NCBI GenBank assembly: GCA_014526335.1
Contig: JACTAT010000061.1
Span: forward strand, 1,031,098 to 1,095,097
Reading direction: 5' to 3'
DNA from: Chrysaora quinquecirrha
Lineage: Eukaryota > Cnidaria > Scyphozoa > Semaeostomeae > Pelagiidae
Length of the DNA stretch: 64,000 nucleotides
The translations under genes and the position numbers were made by a program. Shown piece after piece: positions 25,601 through 34,600 of this stretch. The notes below the pieces were generated by a model that saw nothing but the letters and a program-made list of their open reading frames with translations, was not told the origin of the DNA and did not search any database. Position 1 is the first letter of the stretch, and the number at the start of each line of letters is the position of its first letter.

Positions 25601-28163
25601 TGACGTTTGTACTCTGACAAGTATCACAGGAAAAAAGCTTTTAAGTATACCCTACATTGTTTCCACCGTTTATCGCAATCTTGAATGTACAACTCAAAAA
25701 TGATAAATACTTCTAGACATGGGTTGCATTGGAAAACTTGGTTAAGTGTTTGTATTAAGCATGGTATTAAGAGTCCATTAAATGGTACAGATTATTGTAG
25801 TTATTAATGCTTAAGCCTTTTCGCCATAATAAGAGTTGCCTAAGGTATTAAACGGTGCTTAAATCTTTCTTCTCTTGTTGTTCATTGCGCCGGTTGGATC
25901 GAAAGGTGCAAAAAATTATCTGGATGAAAGAGGAGCTCGTTTTTTTTGAGACTCAATTTGTAGAAATCCTAATTCATACTGAATCAATTATCTCCCATTT
26001 ATCTCAAGTAAGAATTCGGCTATATATGGCATGAGGTCAATGAATTTGACTTCATTTACATTTTCAGGGATTTGATATAAATATGGGTGTAGGCATTTTG
26101 TTTCTTGGGGGGCACATCCTTACCCAAAACTAAGTAAAGTAACCCCCCAGGAGTCAATGCCCCCAACCTCCACTGCCAGTAGAGAAATTTCATTGCCAAG
26201 AAAGAAGACTTAACCATGGTTTGATTGATAAATATGTCTCAGTGTCGAAAGCCGGAAAACAAATAAAACTTTCCTGATAGCTTCTAAACAGAACTAACAG
26301 AAGCTAGTTTTTATATCACAAGCTAACTGAAAATGGTAGATAAGAAATTTTACTTACGGTATAAGTTTTTCAGCTCCACTAAGGCATATTGTCCTCCGGT
26401 TTGAAATTCTAACTTTGCACTATCACTTGTTTGTACTTTATTCTCTTTCAGCAAATTTACAATTTCTTCTTTGGTCACATCAAGGGGAATGTTGCTTAAA
26501 ACAACTTTTTTGCAATAACTTGTGGTCTTCAGCTGCACATTTTTGCAACTATCAGGACATTTTTCAAAGTTTTCTTTCATTCTTTTTTTCAATGCAGCAT
26601 GATCTACATGAACAAAACATTATTTTTATTTGCACTCTAAAAATTTTCATAATTAAAAAAAACAAGGAAGTACACTCTTTTTTTTATAAGTAGAAAAATT
26701 TTTTAAGAACACGAGCCTGGATTTTGCCCAGATTTTAAGAACAAATTAAGAACAAGCTGAGGCTGGCATTTTCAAAAGATCTAAGAATATCAGCTAAATA
26801 TACAAGTAAGACAGTCAGACTGAACGTAAAAAGCAAGCAAATAAAGAAACAGACAAGAATGCTGCATTTTCACACCAACCTAGTTCGACCCCAGACATTC
26901 ATTGAAAAATATAGATATCCAAGTAACCAAGAAATTAAGAACAGATTAAGAACATTTCAGGCTCAAAAGCGGCCAAAATTTAAGAACAGCCAGCCTCGAT
27001 CAAAATTTCCTGGTTCTTATAAAAAAAGAGTGTAATATCTATAGATTAATTTATCTGCACAGGTCTGACTCTGAGTGCAGGGTCTAGGAGAGTCTGGAAG
27101 CAGGCTCAGTCCATCAAAAATTTGAATTTAAGCATTTTAGGTGTTTGGAATCTGGAATCACTCCTTGGATGCACATCCCATCCCAAAAGGGCACTAGGTA
27201 TATTTTGCGTACTAGTAGCTGGCATGCAGCTGCTCACAGGCAAGGTACTAGGAACAATAGGGCATTGATAGTTGTGGAAAGGTAGATCATAAAGTTATGT
27301 TGCACTCTTCTGTTCTGTCCTGGGTTCTAGTTCTGGAGGCTTGTCTCCAACTTCTATCTAGCTTGCTCTTCCAATGGAAAATCTGAGTGGTAGTAAAGTA
27401 AAAATATATGTGAATATAGATATATACTGCTAAAGAAAAAATATATATACTGCTTCTTCATTTCATTGTAAATTAACTTACCCTGGGGATCTTTGAATCC
27501 AACCAAAGCAGCTTTCTTATTGTATTGAAAAGTTTGAAATGCTGTCTCTGTCTCCAGGACATCTTTGCAAAATTGTTTAATCAAGGGTCTGCTGCAAGAT
27601 GGGTCGATTCCATCTAAAATAATCAACTTTTTGTTTTTATCAAATTTCTTTTCATCTTTACTCTGTTTAGAAGTTCCATCTTTCTTCTGTAGCTTTTCTG
27701 TGCGTGAACTAGAATGCTTTTCTGGACATTTTTTGTCGAAGCACTTGCTATCCAACCATTTTGAACAAACAACTTGGCTGTTTAAAGCTTCTTCACAATG
27801 ACGAAATTCACATTGCTGTAGAGCGGAGACAGGAAGAAACTAAGTTTTGTTGGCTAGACAAGATATGCAGTAAATTACAGTTACTAATATTACAGTTACT
27901 AATATTACAGTTACTAAGATAGGAAGTAAATACACAGAGAAGACTCAAGATCTGACTGGGGCCTATTTAACGCAATCTTCGTAGCTCTGGCCTCCCTACC
28001 TCTAGCGGAATTATGACCCCATTCAAATTCATTCGCTTTATAAAATCGATAGACTAAGATGGCGCTAAAAACTCACCTGTTCCTCTGTTTCATCACATTT
28101 TCCCGAGGAAAGAAAGGACTTGCAGTCAGTGTAAAATTCGTACTTATTTTTCGAGCCACTCAT
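15397..28163 (-). CDS. CCCH zinc finger / RRM-KH / macro domain mono-ADP-ribosyltransferase (PARP14-like), nine exons, four frame breaks
   Basis: Exons in transcript order: 28077-28163, 27482-27815, 26358-26603, 22867-24006, 21917-22132, 20337-21025, 19345-19431, 17685-18023, 15397-15695. Every junction is GT/AG and splice phases agree once four single-base deletions are allowed, giving about 1146 aa. Order of domains: tandem CCCH zinc finger (about 14-65), two RRM-like folds (about 85-220), KH-like repeats around an acidic linker (about 225-580), one macro domain (about 590-770), a KH-like module, then the PARP catalytic domain (about 940-1146). Known for the family: transfer of single ADP-ribose units from NAD+ to proteins or nucleic acid; macro domains read or remove the mark; vertebrate relatives act in antiviral and stress responses. 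Function here is inferred. The start is the first ATG before the first zinc-finger cysteine. The gene may be functional with assembly errors, or a decaying copy. Confidence 0.85.
15772..15990 (+). mobile_element. tRNA-derived SINE (Ser/Leu-tRNA-like head, ATT tail)
   Basis: The head has a box A-like TGGCAGAGTGG and a box B-like GGTTCCAATC, spaced as in a class II tRNA. A ~130-bp body ends AATAAAGTCATTATTATTG. Too diverged for a functional tRNA. Located in the last PARP-like intron, opposite strand. Confidence 0.75.
16192..16507. mobile_element. MITE family 3 (ACTCTTAGGTGCCTAATTGC ends), copy a
   Basis: Inverted ends ACTCTTAGGTGCCTAATTGC and GCAATTAGGCACCTAAGAGT. The interior repeats a GCTAATTGGGACCCCCGGCA motif. 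Located in the last PARP-like intron. Confidence 0.88.
16615..16672. repeat. ATT trinucleotide repeat
   Basis: About 55 bp of ATT/GTT repeats. The poly-Ile frame over it is an artefact. Confidence 0.9.
17406..17646. mobile_element. MITE with GGCTAA..CTAGGA ends
   Basis: Ends GGCTAACCTAGGAGACATGT and TGTCCTAGTTTAGCC are imperfect inverted repeats; both continue into GCGCGACATTG-type sequence. It ends 38 bp from PARP-like exon 8 in plus coordinates. A short Leu/Arg frame over it is not a gene. Confidence 0.75.
17685..18023 (-). CDS. PARP-like gene exon 8: PARP catalytic domain N-terminal half with catalytic His
   Basis: The exon encodes FDELPESWSAMP (the usual entry to a PARP14-type catalytic domain), a region with NPQLYRALMLKKRSM, and then LFHGTS. 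The LFHGT histidine is the first residue of the H-Y-(E/I/L) ADP-ribosyltransferase triad and contacts NAD+. It ends GFNRSFAGKN with one base over, completed by exon 9. Confidence 0.9.
18024..19344. other. PARP-like intron 7 (between exons 7 and 8)
   Basis: No coding signal of note. A 90-codon minus frame at 18636-18908 lacks homology I can see and has no matching splice sites. Confidence 0.5.
19345..19431 (-). CDS. PARP-like gene exon 7: end of KH-like module
   Basis: An 87-nt exon, phase 1 in and 1 out, encoding NITLKGDAKDISCVTKYC. It joins exon 6 (DFDGKG) and exon 8 (ESFDELPESW) without breaking frame. The acceptor is cag next to 19431 and the donor is gtatg at 19340-19344. Confidence 0.7.
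20337..21025 (-). CDS. PARP-like gene exon 6: macro domain C-terminal half plus KH-like module (two frame breaks)
   Basis: The exon starts NIKRVITDVLFEASARGY and continues with SFPALGTGICAF, the second phosphate-binding loop of macro domains. The frame then breaks at an A5 run (20826-20830) and again near a T4 run (20761-20764). Both fit one missing base, which also makes the 689-nt length agree with the phase-1 exit. The last part (VTLNIYGFNLADIDNALEKI) resembles the KH/helix module that precedes the catalytic domain in PARP14. Confidence 0.8.
21060..21770. repeat. AGTAAT hexanucleotide microsatellite, ~700 bp
   Basis: Nearly pure (AGTAAT)n with interruptions. It fills most of the intron between exons 6 and 5 of the PARP-like gene, beginning about 35 bp past the macro-domain exon. 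Ser-Asn or Tyr/Leu/Ile open frames over it are artefacts of the repeat. Confidence 0.95.
21917..22132 (-). CDS. PARP-like gene exon 5: macro domain, ADP-ribose-binding half
   Basis: This 216-nt exon is phase 0 at both ends. It encodes SDVIVNSTAPDLRLSR, the macro-domain signature (D-V-I-V-N-x-T), followed by SLALSRAAGPGLQLAC, the glycine-containing loop seen in PARP14-type macro domains. The Asn of VNST and the loop glycines are where the family binds ADP-ribose. Confidence 0.88.
22867..24006 (-). CDS. PARP-like gene exon 4: KH-like repeats, acidic linker and start of macro domain (two frame breaks)
   Basis: The 1140-nt exon is open in three consecutive frames. Breaks map to a T5 run at 23893-23897 and to the T4A4 stretch at 23643-23650 (plus-strand bases). 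Adding one base at each restores continuity and the phase-0 exit. It contains KH-like motifs (GTPTACENAGKCLVQ; MTIKGSKADAISSAEAKLE), an Asp/Glu-rich linker around 23280-23420, and the first macro-domain strand (VELVVGDIATQK) at the 3' edge. Confidence 0.75.
24007..26357. other. PARP-like intron 3, repeat-bearing
   Basis: Contains the 24115-24720 foldback, a G run at 24950-24957 and a dispersed-repeat fragment at 25570-25710. No additional exon is needed by phase or domain order. Confidence 0.55.
24115..24720. repeat. Foldback element, CAAACATTGTTTGTC type
   Basis: Alternating CAAACATTGTTTGTC, GGCCAAACG and their complements give internal inverted repeats. It is related to 37059-37320. It sits in the long intron between PARP-like exons 4 and 3. 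Confidence 0.6.
26358..26603 (-). CDS. PARP-like gene exon 3: second RRM-like fold
   Basis: Exon 3 encodes KKVVLSNIPLDVTKEEIVNLL, a typical RNP2-like strand and first helix as found in the N-terminal RRM-like folds of PARP10/PARP14 relatives, followed by a GGQYALVEL strand. The acceptor is tgtag at its high-coordinate edge and the donor is gtaag at 26353-26357. Phase is 1 in and 1 out. The start lies at the splice acceptor; no internal Met is needed. Confidence 0.75.
26673..27033. mobile_element. MITE family 2 (ACACTCTTTTTTTTATAAG ends)
   Basis: 361 bp with inverted ends ACACTC...TATAAG and CTTATA...GAGTGT and repeated TTAAGAACA motifs. The end design resembles family 1 but the interior differs. 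Degenerate relatives lie at about 51075-51432 and 53187-53530. Located in the PARP-like intron between exons 2 and 3. Confidence 0.85.
27482..27815 (-). CDS. PARP-like gene exon 2: second CCCH finger and first RRM-like fold
   Basis: The exon opens with QCEFRHCEEAL, which closes finger 1 (Cys, His). It then carries a second finger, C-x7-C-x4-C-x3-H (CSKWLDSKCFDKKCPEKH). The linker CEEAL between the two fingers resembles the ZC3H11A tandem finger. After a Lys/Ser-rich linker come an RRM-like first strand (KKLIILDGI) and a helix. Its donor leaves one base (phase 1), which joins in frame to exon 3. Confidence 0.75.
28077..28163 (-). CDS. PARP-like gene exon 1: start codon and first CCCH half
   Basis: This 87-nt, phase-0 exon starts at ATG 28161-28163. 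It reads MSGSKNKYEFYTDC and then supplies the first two cysteines of a zinc finger (C-x8-C). The donor is gtgagt at 28071-28076. The finger is completed by the first residues of the next exon. A 5' untranslated exon further upstream cannot be excluded. Confidence 0.7.
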
Positions 28164-28968
28164 GATATATCTTTAGAGGCTTTCATTCAGATATCTACAT
28201 TCTGCCGAGTTACCTGCCCTAGATTTTGCGCAAAGTTTTAGAATTATTGGATTTCAGTGGTCGCAAATGTTTTGTCTTTCCTTTGTCACAATGGCAGCCT
28301 CGTTCTGGCAGGATTCTTGGAAATCCATGTGGAAAACAAAAAACAAACTGAACAAACAAGAACAACAAGAAGAAGAAGATCAAGAAGATCAACAAAATTT
28401 CGTCTATTCGGTGAAAATCATGAAAGGGTGAAAGAGAACTGTCCTTGTGCACAACGAAGATTACTGTATGAATATAATGGTGAAAATGATGATGATGATG
28501 TTAATGGATTTGTTGTTGTTGTCTAAATGCTAATATACCCCGAATGGAATGAAAATATAGAATGGACAGAATCTGTCGCTTATCGACGAAGAGCCAGCCT
28601 GGAATGATCTTGATTTCTAAATCGTACCGTTGTCTGATTTGGACAATGCGCGGCCAACGTTTTGAGAAAAGACTTTTGACCGTGGAAATTTGGAAAATCT
28701 TGTTATAAAAAAAGTGTAAACAGAAACGACAAACAGAAATTAGCAAGCATAGACTCTTTACAACTAGGAGCCGAATAACTAAAACTCTCCGAATTTTAAT
28801 TAAGACAACGATAACAAAAGGATTTTCAAAAAACAGAAGGATTTTGCAAAAGACAGATGAGCTTTTGGGTAGCGATTTACCTCTCGCTTGGGACTTCGAA
28901 GTTCTTTTTTACGGTTTTTAGAAGTCTGCTCGCTTGTAAGATTATAATTTATTTTTCATTTCTCCTGT

Positions 28969-29139
28969 TTTACTTCTAAATCTTTTCTAACAGACCAAGC
29001 AGATGAGTCAGATGAGAAGGATCCGGATCCAATACACTGGCGCTGGCGGGCCCTCAGAAGATCTCTCGGCCGCAGATCCGGCCGCTGAGGATAAGAACCA
29101 ACCAGGGTCCCACTGTCGCATTTTTTTACTTCTAAGGAC
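28969..29139. mobile_element. GC-rich ~145-bp insert flanked by 12-bp direct repeats
   Basis: TTTTACTTCTAA occurs at 28970-28981 and again at 29128-29139. The sequence between is much richer in G+C than its surroundings (GGATCCGGATCC, GGCGGGCCC, CGGCCG). The direct repeats look like a target-site duplication. A 61-codon minus-strand frame spans it but matches nothing I know. Confidence 0.45.
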
Positions 29140-29271
29140 ATTTTAAAATTTGCATAATTGTTTGTCTTTTAATCGTTATTTTTCTCTTTTTATATATAAC
29201 CATCCTGTAGCATGAGATTGTGTTTACATTGTGTACTCTGTTGGGGATCTATTAAAGGGAAAAGTTCATTT

Positions 29272-29678
29272 ACACGCTTTTTTTTTATAAGGAACCTACC
29301 TCAAGGCCTAGTTCTTAAAGTTCCTTATTTTTGGGCCTCTTTTGAGGCAATTGTAGTTCCAAAAGTTCCTTAATAGTTCCTTAATTTTAACTGCACATAC
29401 AGTGGTCTTGACAATAAAAGAGAGACATTTGCATGTGAGCAAAGCTCTAGACTACTCAAAGAAACATTGGATACATGCTTAACGTACAATTTATATGATT
29501 TTCGACTGCAAATGAATGGAACCGGCTTTCTTATTCTTGATTATTTGCAGTGATAAAAGTATTCAACATTCAAAAGTTCCTTAATGATTTTCTCCTTAGT
29601 AGTATAAGTTCTTTAAATTATCGGGCCTTCTACATGTAGGTTCCTTATAAAGTGGTTCCTTATAAAAAAAAAGCGTGT
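29272..29678. mobile_element. MITE family 1, copy b
   Basis: 407 bp with the family's inverted ends. By eye it is nearly identical to the 50453 copy, implying recent activity. Located upstream of the PARP-like gene's start. Confidence 0.88.
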
Positions 29679-30171
29679 ACTCCTAGGAAATCACGTACAT
29701 CGTTGCTGAAAACGGAAATCCCTTGGAAATCCTTGTGTTTCCAGAAATCTTGTACGCCCTACGAGGAGTGAGACACCCCTCGAGGATAATCTTGTCAGTG
29801 ATGAGACCAGCACTGTGATGAAGGGGGGGCATGAAGGGACTCATTGTTAAGCCGCAGCTCCTCGTGCGACCTTTTACCTGTTCTGGCGACGTGACACTCC
29901 TGAAAATGTCCTGTATTGAACAATCATGAGATGGCTACAAGCTGCGATAAAATTGCTGCAACCGTATTTCCTCAGCTCGCAGTTAATTAAGATTAAATGT
30001 GACTCAACAAGGACCCGGGTCCCAACTTGGGCCCAAGCTCGCCAGTTGATCGCCGATCGTTTGTTTTCCGTCGAAGAGAAGCATGGCATCTCGTGTAAAC
30101 GGCAAACTTCGGAGACACAAGAGACGGAAAACAAACGGTTTCCATCTTCGATTAGCGAGGGAACATAACAG

Positions 30172-30495
30172 TTTACCTGGAGAACACTCAGGTGTGGAAT
30201 ACGAGTTCTCTCAACAAGCTGCATTACTAAGAGGATTACTCTGATTCAAAGTCTCAAAAGGATATGCGCATATAGCCAAAGTGGTAGACCTGTTGCACAC
30301 AAATCTACAAATCTCGTGACCAGGCTAAGTAATGTGCCTTATAAAAAGCGGAAAACTCACATGCCTCCTGCTAAGGCAAAGAAAAGGAAGGCTAAAACGC
30401 CTCCAAAACTGAAACCCAAATGCAGGAAGAAGGATTATTATTCCTCTTCCTCAACTTCTAGCTCATCGAGCTCGTCCTCGTCATGTCAATTTTAA
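30172..30495 (+). CDS. Possible terminal exon: Lys-rich segment with poly-Ser tail
   Basis: The frame is open for 107 codons between an ag acceptor-like site (cataacag) and TAA 30493-30495. Its last 60 codons encode a basic stretch (KKRKTHMPPAKAKKRKAK) followed by a serine run. This resembles a nuclear low-complexity C-terminus. The first 45 codons do not look like any known domain and no upstream exon could be joined. Chance is possible. Confidence 0.25.
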   Translation, partial: FTWRTLRCGIRVLSTSCITKRITLIQSLKRICAYSQSGRPVAHKSTNLVTRLSNVPYKKRKTHMPPAKAKKRKAKTPPKLKPKCRKKDYYSSSSTSSSSSSSSSCQF

Positions 30496-30532
30496 ACATT
30501 TGTAGTTCAGTGGGAGCAAGTTGACTTTTGAG

Positions 30533-31384
30533 ATGGGGCGAGTTGCCCTAGAAGTGGGGTGAGTTGGCAATGGGACGAGTTGGTAGTGGGGTGAGTTGGT
30601 AGTGGGGCGAGTTGGTAGTGGGGCGAGTTGGTAGTGGGGTGAGTTGGTAGTGGGGTGAGTTGGTAGTGGGGCGAGTTAGTAGTGGGGTGAATTGGTAGTG
30701 GGGTGAGTTGGTAGTGGGGCAAGTTAGTAGTGGGGCGAGTTGGTAGTGGGGCGAGTTGGTAGTGGGGTGAGTTGGTAGTGGGGTGAGTTGGTAGTAGGGT
30801 GAGTTGGAAGTGGGGCGAGTTAGTAGTGGGGCGAGTTGGTAGTGGGGCGAGTTGGTAGTGGGGTGAGTTGGTAGTGGGGTGAGTTAGTAGTGGGGTGAGT
30901 TGGTAGTGGGGTGAGTTGGTAGTGGGGTGAGTTGGTAGTGGGGTGAGTTGGTAGTGGGGTGAGTTGGTAGTGGGGTGAGTTGGTAGTGGGGTGAGTTGGT
31001 AGTGGGGCGAGTTGGTAGTGGGGTGAGTTAGTAGTGGGGCGAGTTGGTAGTGGGGTGAGTTGGTAGTGGGGTGAGTTGGTAGTGGGGTGAGTTGGTAGTG
31101 GGGCAAGTTAGTAGTGGGGCGAGTTGGTAGTGGGGCGAGTTGGTAGTGGGGTGAGTTGGTAGTGGGGTGAGTTGGTAGTAGGGTGAGTTGGAAGTGGGGC
31201 GAGTTAGTAGTGGGGCGAGTTGGTAGTGGGGTGAGTTGGTAGTAGGGCGAGTTAGTAGTGGGGCGAGTTGGTAGTGGGGTGAGTTGGTAGTGGGGTGAGT
31301 TGGTAGTGGGGTGAGTTGGTAGTGGGGTGAGTTGGTAGTGGGGCGAGTTGGCAATGGGACGAGTTAGTAGTGGGGCGAGTTGAC
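30533..31384. repeat. 16-bp G-rich minisatellite (GAGTTGGTAGTGGGGT), ~53 copies
   Basis: About 850 bp of the 16-mer with C/T, A/G and TTAG variants. Each unit holds a GGGG run. Variant order is duplicated: the block at about 30715-30830 (with gcaagttagtag and gtagtagggtgagttggaag) recurs at about 31101-31215. It lies between the 3' end of the CCDC96-like gene and the 5' side of the PARP-like gene. The long minus-strand open frame over it (Pro/Thr/His repeats) is not taken as a gene. Confidence 0.95.
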
Positions 31385-31636
31385 TAGAAACAATAGTAGT
31401 CCCAGCAAAGCTTTGTCCACGAAATAGGTGCAATAGCCACTTTTCCAGCCTAAATGTTATGACGTAATCCACAGTCATTGATCAAGTTGATCCGATTCGT
31501 TGAAATTTGAGAATGTTTTAAGTGGTACTAAAATATACAATTTTCGGTATTTTACCATGGAAGGTATCGCACAAAATCTTATCATTTACAAATTAACATA
31601 TTTACAATACAAAAGAAAACCTTGAAAGCAATTTAG

Positions 31637-34600
31637 TCAGGCGCTGTGGTTCCTTGCTTGTCGGATCTTTCTCTTCACACCATTCAGATTCATGCTCAGG
31701 CCTACATGTTCGGTTTTCAAAACACTTTGCTTCTGTGCAAGGTCATCACTCTGAAACAAAGAACAAAATGAAACGGGCATAAAATGTGATTTCATTTTGG
31801 TCAATAACGATACATCATTAGTAATGATGGTTTAGCTAGTGGTTCCAAAAATTCAAGATTTGCTTTATTTGAAAAATAACAGCTACGATCAACATTTTGT
31901 ATGAAAAAAAGAAAGTTTTCGTATCAAAATAGGGATCGGCAACATCAAGGACTATTGTACAATGCATTCTGCATGGCGTTCTTTTTGAGTTTCGAGGGAG
32001 TTTCGATTTCTATAGAATCGCTACCCTTTCACGTTCCAAGAATTCAATCACAAGTTCCCGACTCATCGGCGAGTTGTCTCCAGTACAGAAGAGTGCCACA
32101 AAACTTTAGGATCTACCTTTCCACGACTTAATAAATGCCCTATTGTTCCTAGTACCTAGCCTGTTTGCAGTTGCATGCCAGCTACCAGTATCCAAAATAT
32201 ACATAGTTCCCTTTCTGGGATAGAAAGCATATCCAAGGAGTGATTCCAAATTTCAACCACTTAGGTAATATGCTTAAATTCAGATTTTCGATGGACTGGA
32301 GCCTGCTTGCAGACCCTCCTAGATCCTGCACTTAGACCTGTGGAGATAAATTAATCTATAGATATTACTTCCTTGTTTGTTAAATTCTGAAAATTTTGGA
32401 ATGAAAATAAAGCTGGTATTGAGACATATTTATCAATCGGAATTAAATGTTATTTCATACCTCATCTTTTCTCGCTTCAAAGTCCCTGAGGAGAGATTCA
32501 TTTCCAAGAAGGCCACATTTCTGTTTCAGTTTTATATTGTCAATACGCAATGCGTCTCTGACTTGCTTTGTTCTCGTAAGGACATCTCGTTTCTGCATTA
32601 TAAGAGAGAATGTGGGTGAAGGACCAAAAGATAAATATATTAGTTAAATCATGATATTCAATATGTCTATCAATATCGTTGTGAAATAGTGTCAGCATAT
32701 GGAGCTTTTACAACGATGTAGACAAATTAAAGAATTTTGATTAAAGGCGGGCGCAAACAGCACGAACATTGTTGGCCAACATTTTCGCTGAAAGTAGGCC
32801 AAAATGTTGGTACGGTTTGCCATAAAATCACAACATTTTGGCGAGACATAGCAAATTTTACCAACACATCAATTTTGTTCAAATCGACGAAAATGTTGGC
32901 CAAGATTTTAAAACATGTTTAGAAATGTTGGCCGAAACTTTCTCGTCAACAACATATTGTTTATTAAGCCAACATCTATTGCAAACTGTGCCAACATGTT
33001 GGCAAACAATTGTAGGTGGTGAAATTAGCCAACATATTGGCATGGTTTGCGCCCGGCTTAAGCGACTCTGAGTTTCATGATTTAAATTATGGGTATATAA
33101 ATATGTATGGTACAGAAGATGGCCCAACATAGCCTAAATGCAAAGCTTTATGAGGCACAGCCTTGGGCTGTATGAACTGGAGCGTCATCGAAGATTTCAC
33201 TGGGCTCTTTAGCTCAGTGAATTGTCGTTGGCTCTCAGATCATGCAGTCAAGATCATGCAGAGATATGGACCCACGATAACTAATCGTAAACCGAATGCC
33301 TTGACAGTACCGCCTTGCCAAATTCTATGTTTGAGGTATAGCACCGAAAAGCAGTCACAAGAAGAAGAAAAAGGAAGAAGAAAGAGAATGACTGAGGTCC
33401 TTTACATGACAATTTTCAACCTGGGCTGAGTTGACAAGTTGAGTTCAGCCCGGGCCGAGTTTCAACTCGGGTTTTTTCATGTGAACACTGAAGGATTACA
33501 CTGTAAGCCGAGTTGAAACTCGGCCCGTGTTGAACTCAGCACGGGCTGAAATTTCTCGTGTAGAGAAAGCGACAAAAAAGTTGCTGCCTTAAAGCCGATC
33601 TCCACTAGAATACAACTGCGAATTACAAATGCAAAGTTCTGTAATGCCATTGGTTGAACTCCTTGGCTTGGCGAACAAAATCCTCTGACAAATCGTCTAG
33701 AATCTACTTCTACTTTTCGTCAAGCAACTTTTTTCGATGCAGCGATCAAAAATTTTCAACTGCGCATGTGTCGTCGTGAATTTTACTGACCATAGTCCTG
33801 AAAATCATCTAGTGGAGATCGGCCTTCAAGCCCAAAAGGTTTGTTTCAATGAAAATGTAAGGATTACAATTTTGCTAGCAATGGCAACACACAGAACCTG
33901 TAGAGCTAGCTTCTGTATAGTGAGTCAGTGAAGAAGACCGCATGGATCAAAACGTTTGCTGAAAACAAAAATATACTTCTATATTTTTGAACCTCTCTCT
34001 GCTATAAAATGCTGGATAGTCGGTGTATTCTTCTACAGTTTTTAAGACCCATTTAAGACTCTTTTAAAACCAATAGAGCAATCGAAGAAGGTAGCACCTT
34101 TAAAGGATTTGATGGCAAATACGAGTTGGGTACGAGTTACTTTAGTGGAGATTGAAGTTACTTATATGCAGGCCATTATTGTTGGCAAAACAGATTTTTA
34201 TTTGAGGATAGGACCATAGATACCTGAGCTACTGTACTTTCTATCTGCTTGAGAGCTGCTCTTTGCTCGCAGTTTTCTCCCTAGAAAACAAAATTATTTC
34301 AGACTGTTTAAAGCACGAAATCAAGCCATGGATTGACAAAGAAGAATTAAATGATATGATGCCCTAAAAACTGGGGATTTGTGAAAGCAAAGGCGAAATT
34401 CCATATTGCAGACACCCGGACACCTCAAGGTCCAAATTTAGGCCAGATCACCTCAACGCAAAATCCTTCGCGACGAAAATTACAATCCTCGCTGTAATTT
34501 TCTGGACAATTTGAGTAGTCAACTAAGTGTTGTCCCATGACAGAATCACTTTTAAGGCTAGGTTATTGACTGGCCCTGCAGAGTGATTGCTCTGTTTGCC

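Larger units (their letters stand above)
28164..30171. other. 5' flank of the PARP-like gene
   Basis: Holds the GC-rich insert (28969-29139) and MITE 29272-29678. GAAGAA/GATGAT purine runs lie at 28360-28500. A promoter and 5' UTR should be here but no specific element can be named. Confidence 0.5.

Noticed and set aside
28090..28520. Plus-strand ORF 28257-28526 with Arg/Lys-rich tract
   Set aside because: Low-complexity GAAGAA translation with no splice or domain support. It lies just 5' of the PARP-like start on the opposite strand.
30507..31478. 323-codon minus-strand ORF of Pro/Thr/His/Leu repeats
   Set aside because: It is a by-product of the 16-bp minisatellite, whose three-unit period equals 16 codons. 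No splice context and no non-repetitive flank.
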